Positions 25,102 to 33,247 of a stretch of DNA of 64,000 nucleotides are shown here, piece by piece. The stretch covers positions 98,062-162,061 of the forward strand of contig DATGUF010000011.1 in the NCBI GenBank assembly GCA_035301485.1. The letters are read 5' to 3'. Position 1 is the stretch's first letter; each line of letters begins with the position of its first letter. The notes beneath the pieces were generated by a model. It saw nothing but the letters and a program-made list of their open reading frames with translations, was not told the DNA's origin and did no database searches. A program made the translations under genes and the position numbers. Source of the stretch: CALEAR01 sp035301485 (lineage in GTDB: Bacteria; Pseudomonadota; Gammaproteobacteria; Pseudomonadales; Alcanivoracaceae).

Positions 25102-27366
25102 ATGAAACGCACCTTAAGCCATTCATATTTATTGGTGTTGCTTTTAGTGTTGGCTACGCTGCCATTAACAGCATGTAAAAGTTCAGGAAGCGATGCGACG
25201 GATATCGCTGAAGTAGTTGAGCTTGAGCCACAGCCTGAAGATGAAAATCTGAATCCAGAGGATGAAACAGATAAAGAACCAGAAGAGCCAACAGTAGAAG
25301 AACCCACGGCGGTAAATTTGCAGTGGCAACACTACGAACGCGCGGAAGATTATCCCAATACGAAAAAAGAAACCGTTTGGATTCCTGTTAAAAATAAAGA
25401 TGGAAGTATTCTAGATTTTTCAGCGACGCTAACGCGCCCTGCGGATGAAAATGGCAATGTGGTGAATAAAAAACTCCCTACTATTGCTACTTTCACAGGC
25501 TACAACCAATCGTTAATGGGTATGGCGCCAGGCGAGCTTGGTAGTTTGGCTGGCAGCAGCGATTATTTAGTAAAGCGTGGTTATAACACCATTACCATCG
25601 ATACGCGGGGTACTGGTTCAACAGGCGGTGCTTGGCAGGCTTTTGGTGAGCTGAGCACCCAACACGACATACCGCAATTACTTGAATATATCGGCACGCA
25701 AGATTGGTCGGACGGTAACATAGGTGCCACTGGGCCTTCTTTGATGGGTATTAATGCCTTGTTCGCTGGCGCCACTGAAAGTGAATACTTAAAAGCTATT
25801 TATGCCATCGTACCAATGGCTGATGCTTACCGAGATATTGTTTTCCAAGGAGGGCAAATTAATGTGGGTTTCATTCCATTATGGATAGGCTTAGTGGAAG
25901 GCTTGGGGCTTCCGCCAACACCCGCCGAATTTTCATCAGATAACCCTACCCGATATTTGCAAAAATTAGTGGGGCGCTTAACTAACCTTGTTACTGAGGA
26001 ATTTCCTGTAGGCACCATTACTCAAGCACTGCTAAATCAAGGTGATACTGCCTATGATTCGGATTTTTGGCGCGAACGCTCAGTGATCGAATACGCGGAT
26101 AAAATTAAAGTACCCACTTTTATAGTGGGTGGTTTGGACGATTTGTTTCAGCGTGGTGAGCCACTGCTATATGAGGCGTTAAAGGGCCATACAACAGCCA
26201 AACTGTTGATGGGGCCGTGGAGCCATTTTGGTGGTTCCGCAGTAAGCGGTTTAACAGATTATGGGTTGCCTTCTTCAGAAAACATTCAGCTTGCTTGGTT
26301 TGATCAATATCTAAAGGGGCTTGATGCAGGCGCTGAAGAGATGCCACCCGTCACTCAGTATTTTAAAGGGGCCGATTATTATCGAACCAGTAGTGATTGG
26401 GTTCATCCTGATACTTATGTGGAAACATTTTACTTACACGGCAAGCCTCCTATTTTTGAAGGGGTGGAGCTACCTGTACAAGATTTAGGGCAAGCCCTTG
26501 ATGCTTTATTGGAGGAAACACAGCTTAACAACGTCACAGATCCTGTGTTTGATTTAGTGAAGCAACTGACCTTCGGGATTGTTGATTTGAAAAAAATCGT
26601 TGGCAGCGTTACAGGCATTTTAAACCCAGATAAAATTCCCGATATGCTAGCCACTTTAATGGATCCAGCACCTGGCGGTTTAAGCAAAGAGGCGCCTGCT
26701 GCACAGAACGCGGGAGCGCGTAGTAGTATGTTGCAGCACCCTATCGGTGGTGTGTGTTCGCGTAGCACTAGCCAATGGACGGCAGGGCTGGTAGGAATGT
26801 TGCTACCATTCTGCACTGAGAATAATAATATTAATGAAACGCTCGAAGTGGTGTTTACCACAGAGCCTTTTACAGAAGACATGATTATTAATGGGCCTAT
26901 TGCTGCGGAGTTATGGGTCTCTACAACAGCTGCTAACACAGGGCTTTCAGTGACTATAGCAACAGTGGATGAAAGCTTGGGTATTCCTCTTTCCACAGCC
27001 CTAACAAACGGTATATTGCTGGCCTCTATGAGTAATCTTGATGAGGCTAAGTCGCGCTATATCGATGGTAAGCTGGTGCAACCATGGCATCCATTTACAA
27101 AAGAAAAAGAGCAAACGCTAGAAAGAAATAAAATCTTCCCCGTTCAGGTGGAAGTGTTTGCCACTTCAGCTGTGATTAAGAAAGGGCAAAGGTTACGGGT
27201 AAGTATTGGCCCTAGCGATTTTCCTCATGGGCTAAGTACAGTGCCTGATCTTCTTGATGGTCCTGTTGGCATCATGACTATTTACAGTGACGAAGAGCAC
27301 CCTTCACGTATTAATATCCCAGTAATACCTGCAGAGGCATTGCATATACCCGTACAGGGGGAGTGA
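25102..27366 (+). CDS. CocE/NonD-family hydrolase, lipoprotein (X-Pro peptidase-like fold)
   Basis: 754 residues, with AAGGA before the ATG. The signal peptide ends in the lipobox LTAC (Cys25). An acidic Pro/Glu linker (residues ~35-68) follows, then an alpha/beta hydrolase of the X-Pro dipeptidyl-peptidase S15/CocE type: IDTRGTGSTGG, nucleophile region GATGPSLMGINAL (Ser about 213), Asp in VGGLDDLF (about 346), His in GPWSHFGG (about 374), and a C-terminal jelly-roll domain with the FPHGLS end. It probably hydrolyses an ester or amide outside the inner membrane; the substrate is unknown. An uncommon insert of ~90 residues sits around 450-560 with no recognised motif. It stands alone. Confidence 0.87.
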   Translation: MKRTLSHSYLLVLLLVLATLPLTACKSSGSDATDIAEVVELEPQPEDENLNPEDETDKEPEEPTVEEPTAVNLQWQHYERAEDYPNTKKETVWIPVKNKDGSILDFSATLTRPADENGNVVNKKLPTIATFTGYNQSLMGMAPGELGSLAGSSDYLVKRGYNTITIDTRGTGSTGGAWQAFGELSTQHDIPQLLEYIGTQDWSDGNIGATGPSLMGINALFAGATESEYLKAIYAIVPMADAYRDIVFQGGQINVGFIPLWIGLVEGLGLPPTPAEFSSDNPTRYLQKLVGRLTNLVTEEFPVGTITQALLNQGDTAYDSDFWRERSVIEYADKIKVPTFIVGGLDDLFQRGEPLLYEALKGHTTAKLLMGPWSHFGGSAVSGLTDYGLPSSENIQLAWFDQYLKGLDAGAEEMPPVTQYFKGADYYRTSSDWVHPDTYVETFYLHGKPPIFEGVELPVQDLGQALDALLEETQLNNVTDPVFDLVKQLTFGIVDLKKIVGSVTGILNPDKIPDMLATLMDPAPGGLSKEAPAAQNAGARSSMLQHPIGGVCSRSTSQWTAGLVGMLLPFCTENNNINETLEVVFTTEPFTEDMIINGPIAAELWVSTTAANTGLSVTIATVDESLGIPLSTALTNGILLASMSNLDEAKSRYIDGKLVQPWHPFTKEKEQTLERNKIFPVQVEVFATSAVIKKGQRLRVSIGPSDFPHGLSTVPDLLDGPVGIMTIYSDEEHPSRINIPVIPAEALHIPVQGE

Positions 27367-27379
27367 AGTTGTTTTTATA

Positions 27380-27411
27380 ATACCGTTGTGCTGAATGCAT
27401 AGCGGTATTTT
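27380..27411 (+). terminator. Imperfect terminator hairpin after the CocE-type gene
   Basis: Stem ATACCGTTGTGC / GCATAGCGGTAT with two weak pairs, then TTTTA. Confidence 0.65.
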
Positions 27412-27556
27412 ATGCAAAATATCAATTGTTAAAATAAGGAAAATAATTATAAAAACACGGAAATCTGACTAGGGTGTCGGTAAAAGCTTACAGACATAAG
27501 AACGGTTGGACGTTATCTTATGAGCCTACGTATGGACACAGAAAGGTGGCAAGAAG

Positions 27557-27766
27557 ATGAGCCAACAAGTAGATTTGTTTTATAAAAAATTATCAGAAGC
27601 GACAGGCATGCCAGAAACTGAAGTGGTGGGTGCCGTTAAGCGAATAGTTCATAAATTAGAAATTATTCATGATTACGATTTGGAAGAACAGATTGCTCTT
27701 CATCCCAAGGCTTTGCTCACTGTTTTTACACGGGCTTTAACTTCAGATGAGAAAAGGCTGCACTAG
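27557..27766 (+). CDS. Small protein of unknown function
   Basis: 69 residues. I do not recognise the family. It is predicted helical and soluble, with regular charged spacing (FYKKLSEATGMPETEVVGAVKRIVHKLEII) and no Cys, signal peptide or membrane helix. It has a purine-rich AAGAAG just before the ATG. It is flanked by terminators on both sides, so it is probably its own transcript. The downstream strong terminator supports that the region is transcribed. Confidence 0.6.
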   Translation: MSQQVDLFYKKLSEATGMPETEVVGAVKRIVHKLEIIHDYDLEEQIALHPKALLTVFTRALTSDEKRLH

Positions 27767-27813
27767 CCACTCTTGTATAGAATAAACCTAAATGCGATAT
27801 ACGTTCTTTTAGG

Positions 27814-27839
27814 GGCGCACTCTGGTGCGCCTTTTTTTT
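27814..27839 (+). terminator. Rho-independent terminator after the 69-residue ORF
   Basis: Perfect 7-bp stem GGCGCAC-TCTG-GTGCGCC followed by eight T's. Confidence 0.92.
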
Positions 27840-27911
27840 GTGGTCAATATTTTAAATTTTTAATAGGTTAAGGTTACGGATGGTTATGCCATTAACGCGA
27901 GAAGGCTATTT

Positions 27912-28490
27912 ATGAACTACTACAATACCAATGCTGAGACCTTTGCACAGGCCACGTTAGGCGTTGATATGGCGCCACTGTATTCGCCATTTCTACGTCT
28001 TCTGCCGGCGCAAGCCCATTTGCTCGATGCGGGCTGTGGTGCGGGAAGAGATACTAAAGCTTTTGCCCAGCTAGGGCATAAGGTTGAAGCGTTCGATGCT
28101 TGTGAAGCGCTAGTAGCCATCGCGCGGCAGCACAGTAACGTACACGTGAAGCATAGCACTTTCACCACTTTTACTAGCGCTAATAAGTTTGATGGTATTT
28201 GGGCTTGCGCCTCATTGTTGCATGTTCCCGCTCGCAAATTGCCAGCTACATTTGCGTACTTGGCTAATTTTCTTAAGGAGCAGGGCGTTTTTTATGTGTC
28301 TTTTAAATACGGAGAAGGTGAGGAGGAGCGGGACGGGCGCCATTTTACTCACTGTAATGAGAAAGTATTAAGCCAATACATTGGTAGCAGCCCACTGCAC
28401 GTTGAAAAAACATGGCGCACCACAGATCAGCGGCCGGGGCGCGAAGAGGAGCAGTGGTTTAATGCACTGTTGATAAAAAACAATGCTTAA
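27912..28490 (+). CDS. Class I SAM-dependent methyltransferase
   Basis: 192 residues. Motif I is LLDAGCGAGRDT (residues ~37-48), the S-adenosylmethionine-binding loop, followed by the acidic end of strand 2 (VEAFDA) and the FDGIWACASLLHVP motif, which resembles TehB-like/ubiE-like small methyltransferases. The C-terminal part has the YVSFKYGEGEE strand. The acceptor is unknown. It is convergent with the hydrolase gene downstream. Confidence 0.87.
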   Translation: MNYYNTNAETFAQATLGVDMAPLYSPFLRLLPAQAHLLDAGCGAGRDTKAFAQLGHKVEAFDACEALVAIARQHSNVHVKHSTFTTFTSANKFDGIWACASLLHVPARKLPATFAYLANFLKEQGVFYVSFKYGEGEEERDGRHFTHCNEKVLSQYIGSSPLHVEKTWRTTDQRPGREEEQWFNALLIKNNA

Positions 28491-28516
28491 CGGATGAAAT
28501 GGGCACTAAATAAAGG

Positions 28517-28578
28517 CCGCTTCCAACAATCCTAAGGCGATGAGCGCTTGAACCTTGGTATTAGATTGTTGGAAGCGG
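28517..28578. repeat. Long bulged hairpin between convergent genes
   Basis: Perfect 15-bp arms (28517-28531 and 28564-28578; core CTTCCAACAAT) with a second 6-bp inner stem (CTAAGG / CCTTGG) and a five-base bulge. It lies between the methyltransferase and the leftward hydrolase. Read leftwards a T-rich tail (CCTTTATTT) follows, so it may be the hydrolase terminator. Confidence 0.7.
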
Positions 28579-28587
28579 GAGGGAAAG

Positions 28588-29505
28588 TTATTGGCGCACA
28601 AAGTTCGCCATGGTTTGTACTGCATGGTCTGCTTCTTGTAGAACGCGAGTGTGCAGCGGAAACACGTGCCACATGTTTTCGTATATCCGAAGATCGGTGG
28701 GCACTTTTTCACGTTTGAGTTTCTCTGCCAAAATTCTTACATCTGTGAGTAGAATTTCTTCCGTGCCTACAATAATGAGCGCAGGCGGCATGCCTTTGAG
28801 GCTAGTAAGCGCAGGTGAAATACCAGGGTGGCTCACTGGCTGCCTTCCCGCATAGCGCTTTGCAGCACTGTTTAAGCCTACCCAACTCAGCATTGTCTCA
28901 TCAGGCTGCCGGCTTGCGGCGGCATGGGTATGAGTTAGGTCCGCCCAAGGGGATATTAAAATCATTTTTTCGGGCAGAGGCATGTCTTGCTCTTTGAGAT
29001 AAAGCAGCAGGCTGAGTGTGAGGCCGCCTCCTGCTGAATCTCCTGCCACGGTAATTTGATTCGGGGCAAAGCCTAGTTCGAGCAAGGCTTTGTAAGCCAT
29101 GAAAGCATCCCGTCGAGCAGCAGGAAAAGGATGTTCAGGTGCCAACCGATAATTAGGAGCGAACACCACCGCATCAGCCTCTTGAGCCAGGTGAGTGGTG
29201 AGGGCTGCATGGGTGTTAGCCGAACCAGTGAGGTAAGCACCACCGTGTAAGTACAATATTGCCTTGTCGGCCGTAGGGTTGCCGAACCGTACGGAAGGCA
29301 CGCCATTTAAATCAACTTTAATGCGCTTCACTCCACGTGCGTTAAAAGTACTGAGTGAAGCGATTTCTAACCCCTGACGCCGTAACCATGTGGGGGTGTT
29401 CATGGCGAATAAAGGTTTAACGGTTAGCTTTAGCGTAGTGCTAAGAATGCCACGTAAGAGCGCCGAAGACGTCGCTTTATGCTGGTTCAAAGTGGTAGTC
29501 CTCAA
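28588..29505 (-). CDS. HSL-type alpha/beta hydrolase (esterase/lipase)
   Basis: Carboxylesterase of the hormone-sensitive-lipase (GDXG) family, 305 residues. The oxyanion motif HGGAYL and the nucleophile motif GDSAGGG are present; the acid is probably in GTEEILLTD and the His in NMWHVF. The N-terminal helix RGILSTTLKLTVKP is typical of this group and supports the longer start, which overlaps the end of the upstream monooxygenase gene by 29 bases. The pairing with a Baeyer-Villiger-type enzyme suggests ester or lactone cleavage after oxygen insertion (inference). Confidence 0.9.
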   Translation of the reverse strand: MRTTTLNQHKATSSALLRGILSTTLKLTVKPLFAMNTPTWLRRQGLEIASLSTFNARGVKRIKVDLNGVPSVRFGNPTADKAILYLHGGAYLTGSANTHAALTTHLAQEADAVVFAPNYRLAPEHPFPAARRDAFMAYKALLELGFAPNQITVAGDSAGGGLTLSLLLYLKEQDMPLPEKMILISPWADLTHTHAAASRQPDETMLSWVGLNSAAKRYAGRQPVSHPGISPALTSLKGMPPALIIVGTEEILLTDVRILAEKLKREKVPTDLRIYENMWHVFPLHTRVLQEADHAVQTMANFVRQ

Positions 29506-30940
29506 GAGTTACATTTTTTGTTTGTGCACGGTATGTGAACGTAAAAGTGGGCCAGTTATTGGTGTTCTTGCCGCTTTCGTTCTGATACCAACTTGTGCAA
29601 CCTGACTGCCATACCGTAGCACCAATTTGCTCTTGAATGTCTAGATTATAGCGACGCATTACTTTTTGTTTCACATCAATAGAGCGCGCTTTCTTCTTTT
29701 CTACCGCTTGTATACATTTTAAAACGTAGTCGAATTGGCTCTCTAACATATAAATAATAGAGTTGTGGCCTAGGTTGGTGTTTGGGCCATACAAAATAAA
29801 TAAGTTAGGAAAACCAGCCACTGAAATGCCCTTGTAAGCCTCGGCGCCCTGTTGCCAAGCCTGGGTAAGGGTTTGCCCTTGTGCACCTGTCACTTTGATA
29901 GGGCTTAAAAACTCTGTTGCTTTAAAGCCAGTACCGAAAATAACCACGTCGGCGTGATGTTCCGTGCCATCTGCAGTGCGAATACCTGTGGCGGTCATTT
30001 TTTCGATGCTTTCGGTTTCCACTGTCACGTGCGGTTGGACGAGGGCAGGGTAATAATTGTTGGACAATAACACGCGTTTACAGCCCATGGGGTAATCGGG
30101 TGTAAGTTTTTCGCGCAAAGTGGGGTCCTTAACTTGCTTACGCAGGAAGGAATGGAAGCGCATTTGGAAAAACTTCATTGTGTATTTGTGCAAAGATCCA
30201 AAACCTAATACACGGGTTTCGTAAGCACTATAGAGCCCTAATCGTTCTAGCGAACGGATAATGGGGAAGCGCTTCATAAGCCTTTTCATTCTTGGGCTGT
30301 ATTCCTTGTCTGGCTTGGGGAGCACATAAGGGGCTGAGCGTTGGAAGAGTGTGACGCTTTTCGCTACCTTAACCACCTCAGGCACAAATTGAATAGCGCT
30401 GGCGCCTGTACCGATAACAGCCACTTTTTGTTGGCTGAGGTCGTAGAAGTCTGGCCAACGTGCCGAGTGGAAGACAATTCCTTTGAAATCGTCGATGCCC
30501 TTGATATTGGGTTGTGCAGGTACACTTAGTTGGCCCGTAGCGGAAATAAGAAAACGGCACTCGAATAGTTCGTCCCGCTGAGTGCGAATGACCCAACGCC
30601 CGCGTGTTTCATCATAATCAGCTTGTGCCACTTCTGTATTAAATTGGCACAATTCCATGACGTGATATTTCTCAGCCACATGTTTCTGATAGGCTAAGAT
30701 TTGTGCTTGTGGTGCAAACCGGCGCGACCACGGGTAGTTTTTTTCAAACGAATATGAGTAAAGATGGGAGGGAACATCACAGGCAGCACCTGGGTAGGTG
30801 TTGTCACGCCAGCAACCGCCGACGGTATCAGCTTTTTCCAATATTTTTATATCGGTATGGCCAGCGTTTTGTAACTGGATGGCCATACCAATGCCACCAA
30901 AGCCGCTGCCAATAATAATAAACTCGTGATACTTAGGCAT
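29477..30940 (-). CDS. Flavin monooxygenase, Baeyer-Villiger/AlmA type
   Basis: 487 residues from the ATG at 30940 (MPKYHEFIIIGSGFGG); the reading from 30985 adds an unlikely leader. It contains the FAD Rossmann motif GSGFGGIGMA, the NADPH motif GTGASAIQF, and the BVMO-like fingerprint FKGIVFHSARWPDF between them (FxGxxxHxxxW). These enzymes turn ketones to esters/lactones or, as AlmA, attack long alkanes; sequence alone does not separate the two. It is first in a leftward pair with the HSL-type esterase and divergent from an AraC regulator. Confidence 0.9.
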   Translation of the reverse strand: MPKYHEFIIIGSGFGGIGMAIQLQNAGHTDIKILEKADTVGGCWRDNTYPGAACDVPSHLYSYSFEKNYPWSRRFAPQAQILAYQKHVAEKYHVMELCQFNTEVAQADYDETRGRWVIRTQRDELFECRFLISATGQLSVPAQPNIKGIDDFKGIVFHSARWPDFYDLSQQKVAVIGTGASAIQFVPEVVKVAKSVTLFQRSAPYVLPKPDKEYSPRMKRLMKRFPIIRSLERLGLYSAYETRVLGFGSLHKYTMKFFQMRFHSFLRKQVKDPTLREKLTPDYPMGCKRVLLSNNYYPALVQPHVTVETESIEKMTATGIRTADGTEHHADVVIFGTGFKATEFLSPIKVTGAQGQTLTQAWQQGAEAYKGISVAGFPNLFILYGPNTNLGHNSIIYMLESQFDYVLKCIQAVEKKKARSIDVKQKVMRRYNLDIQEQIGATVWQSGCTSWYQNESGKNTNNWPTFTFTYRAQTKNVTLEDYHFEPA

Positions 30941-31019
30941 AAATCTATTGTCTCTAGATACATTGTTAGTCAATTCAAAGATCATAGCCGAGAGCGCGTT
31001 CTTAGGTTAGTTTGTTACA

Positions 31020-31046
31020 GGACAATAGCTTGTTATTTTCGGACAA
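31020..31046. promoter_or_regulatory. Direct repeat with 21-bp period (AraC-type operator candidate)
   Basis: GGACAA occurs at 31020-31025 and again at 31041-31046, starts exactly 21 bases apart, i.e. two helical turns. It lies in the divergent region between the BVMO-like gene and the AraC-family gene, just upstream of the latter's ATG. This is the spacing used by AraC-family direct half-sites. Confidence 0.45.
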
Positions 31047-31062
31047 CGATAAAGGGTTGAAT

Positions 31063-32073
31063 ATGGATGCAGTAAATAGCCAGAGAGGGATTGTGAGTGC
31101 GCAGCTTCTGTGCCAGTTAGCACAAGAAGAAGGCATGGAACTATCTGCGGTACTACAAGGTTCTGGTATTTCCATTGCCACGCTCGGCAATGCGCATAGT
31201 CGCATTTTAGGCCATCAAGAGTTGCAGATAATGCAAAATATAACAGAGCACGTATCTGATTTAACAGGCTTAGGTATTCGTCTAGGGCAGCGCTATGGGC
31301 TAGCTAACTATGGCGTGTTTGGGTTTGGTTTAAGTAGTTGCGCTACTTTGTTTCAAGCGGCTGAGTTTGGCTTACGTTTTGTAGGGCTCACCTACGCCTT
31401 TAGCCATTTCGATGTGCATTTCGGCGTAGAAACCGTACAAGTTAAATTCCACACTAAAGGCTTGCCTAAAGCATTGCGGCCTTTAGTAGTGGAGCGTGAT
31501 TTGTCTGCTTTAGTTAGCGTGGTGCACGAAATTACAGATACGCAACAAGCCTGTAAATCTGTTTATTTTAAACACGGAGAAGGAATGGGGTGTGAACGCC
31601 ACCAAGAGTTTTTTGGTGTTGCCCCTCAGTTTGGCGCTAGTTTTAATATGGTGGAATTTGATCTTGCTTTATTTGCGTTGCCGCTCCCACATGCGAATGC
31701 CAAAAACAATGAAGATTGCACGCAAGAATGCGAAATGTTGTTGGCAGAATTACAACAACGCAGTGGTTGGCCAGATAAAGTGCGCCATGTGCTTGAAGGA
31801 AGCAAGAACCTAAACCTTACTATGGAAGCTATTGCAGACAAATTGTTTGTTACTAGCCGAACTTTGCGCCGCCATCTCACAGCGCAGGGCACGAGCTTTA
31901 GAGAACTTTTGGATGATATGCGCAAAAGAAAAGCGAAAGAACTGCTTGCCTCGCGCACGTATAGCATTAAAGAAGTAGCGCAGAAAGTGGGTTATGAAGA
32001 GCCTGCCAGTTTTGTGCATGCGTTTAAGCGTTGGACCAACACCACGCCTAGCCGCTGGCGTGATGAGCAATAG
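31063..32073 (+). CDS. AraC-family regulator (arabinose-binding-like N-terminus)
   Basis: 336 residues from the ATG at 31063, preceded by AAGGG. The N-terminal ~220 residues match the effector domain found in OruR/ArgR-like AraC regulators (PF12625 type, judged by layout). The C-terminal double helix-turn-helix begins near residue 245 with NLTMEAIADKLFVTSRTLRRHL and ends with VGYEEPASFVHAFKRWTNTTPSRWR. It is divergent from the BVMO-like/esterase genes and probably controls them. Confidence 0.92.
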   Translation: MDAVNSQRGIVSAQLLCQLAQEEGMELSAVLQGSGISIATLGNAHSRILGHQELQIMQNITEHVSDLTGLGIRLGQRYGLANYGVFGFGLSSCATLFQAAEFGLRFVGLTYAFSHFDVHFGVETVQVKFHTKGLPKALRPLVVERDLSALVSVVHEITDTQQACKSVYFKHGEGMGCERHQEFFGVAPQFGASFNMVEFDLALFALPLPHANAKNNEDCTQECEMLLAELQQRSGWPDKVRHVLEGSKNLNLTMEAIADKLFVTSRTLRRHLTAQGTSFRELLDDMRKRKAKELLASRTYSIKEVAQKVGYEEPASFVHAFKRWTNTTPSRWRDEQ

Positions 32074-32086
32074 TTGAACAAGAGGC

Positions 32087-33097
32087 TTATTCGTTTTCGG
32101 CTAAACGTTGCAAATACTCTGTGGGAGACACTCCTTCCCATCGTTTAAAAGCCCGTCTAAAGTTAGCTAAATCGCTATAACCTAATAAGTAAGCTGCTTC
32201 TTTCAGCGAATGTTCTTTCAGATGTTGTAAGGCGAGCTGATGTTTTACTTCATCGGTAATAGCCCGAAAGGTAGTGTTTTCTTCTTGCAAATGACGGTGC
32301 AAGGTGCGTGGCGTTATATGAAATTGGCGGCATATTACCTCTAAACCAGGAAATTCATTGTGCCGGGCCAATAAATAACGGCGTATGCGTTGGCTTAGGC
32401 TCTCTTCCTCATTAAGTTCACTCAAAGCTTCGGCGCATAAACGTTGCGCTACCTCAAACATGGCGGGTTCGGCTACTTGTAGTGGTTTGTGCAAAAACTC
32501 AGGATTAATGTTTAATCCCGTCCACGGCTGCTCATACAGTACGGGGCAGCCGAGGATCTTTTCTGCTAATTCTGCTTGTTCTTCCACCGGGTAACGAAAT
32601 GCCACAGCGGTCACCGCGCGCTTATCTTGTGTGATGAAATCAACGATTTGTTTCACCGCCATTAATACGGCTTCGCTCAAAAAACGTTCCCACAGCCCTA
32701 AAGGTGCATCCGCTAAGAGCACAAGCTGCGCGTTATTGTCGGTTTGCTGCAACGATAATTGCGCCACAGTAACGCGCACGCGAATGAATTGCTCTAGCAC
32801 GGCAAGGGCTTCAGCTAAAGTACTAGCGTTTAAAGCGGCATAACCGAGCACACCATGGGTGTGTACTAACAAGCGTTCGCCAAGCAATAACCCTAAAGCT
32901 GGTTGCTGCGTTTGTGTGCAGGCAGTCAGCGCTACTTGTTTGCATTCTGCAAGGGTGAAGTGAGCTAAGGGCGCTTTGAGTACAGCTGGCTCAAGGTTTG
33001 CACTAGCAAGGCAGGTTTTAAAATCGCCGCCTAAATCCTCAACCAGCTCACCAAATTGCTGCACATAAAAACTAGGTAAAACAACAGTTATATCCAT
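32087..33097 (-). CDS. AraC-family regulator
   Basis: 336 residues with the same layout as the previous regulator: an N-terminal ligand domain, then the AraC DNA-binding domain with QFHITPRTLHRHLQEE and LLGYSDLANFRRAFKRWEGVSPTEY. It is convergent with the other AraC gene and divergent from the ferredoxin reductase/AlkB-like pair, its likely target. No strong ribosome site was seen before the ATG. Confidence 0.92.
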   Translation of the reverse strand: MDITVVLPSFYVQQFGELVEDLGGDFKTCLASANLEPAVLKAPLAHFTLAECKQVALTACTQTQQPALGLLLGERLLVHTHGVLGYAALNASTLAEALAVLEQFIRVRVTVAQLSLQQTDNNAQLVLLADAPLGLWERFLSEAVLMAVKQIVDFITQDKRAVTAVAFRYPVEEQAELAEKILGCPVLYEQPWTGLNINPEFLHKPLQVAEPAMFEVAQRLCAEALSELNEEESLSQRIRRYLLARHNEFPGLEVICRQFHITPRTLHRHLQEENTTFRAITDEVKHQLALQHLKEHSLKEAAYLLGYSDLANFRRAFKRWEGVSPTEYLQRLAENE

Positions 33098-33145
33098 GTT
33101 TAGGGGCGTCTCTTCTGCGTCGGACGTTATTGTGAATGTCTTAAA

Positions 33146-33174
33146 ATGACCTCAGATTGTCATGGCATGACCTC
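33146..33174. promoter_or_regulatory. ATGACCTC direct repeat with 21-bp period (AraC-type operator candidate)
   Basis: ATGACCTC occurs at 33146-33153 and 33167-33174, a perfect 8-base repeat 21 bases apart, with a GTCAT in between that makes a partial inverted repeat. It lies in the divergent region between the AraC gene and the reductase/AlkB-like operon, about 75 bases before the reductase start. Confidence 0.55.
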
Positions 33175-33247
33175 GTTATCAAGTGCTTGCCTTTTTATGC
33201 TAGTTCAGACAGTGCAACACTATGCACGCTGTTATGAAAGGAAAAAT

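Noticed and set aside
28517..28578. Integron attC site
   Set aside because: The AAC...GTT arms look superficially similar, but the terminal R-box bases mismatch and there is no cassette array or integrase.
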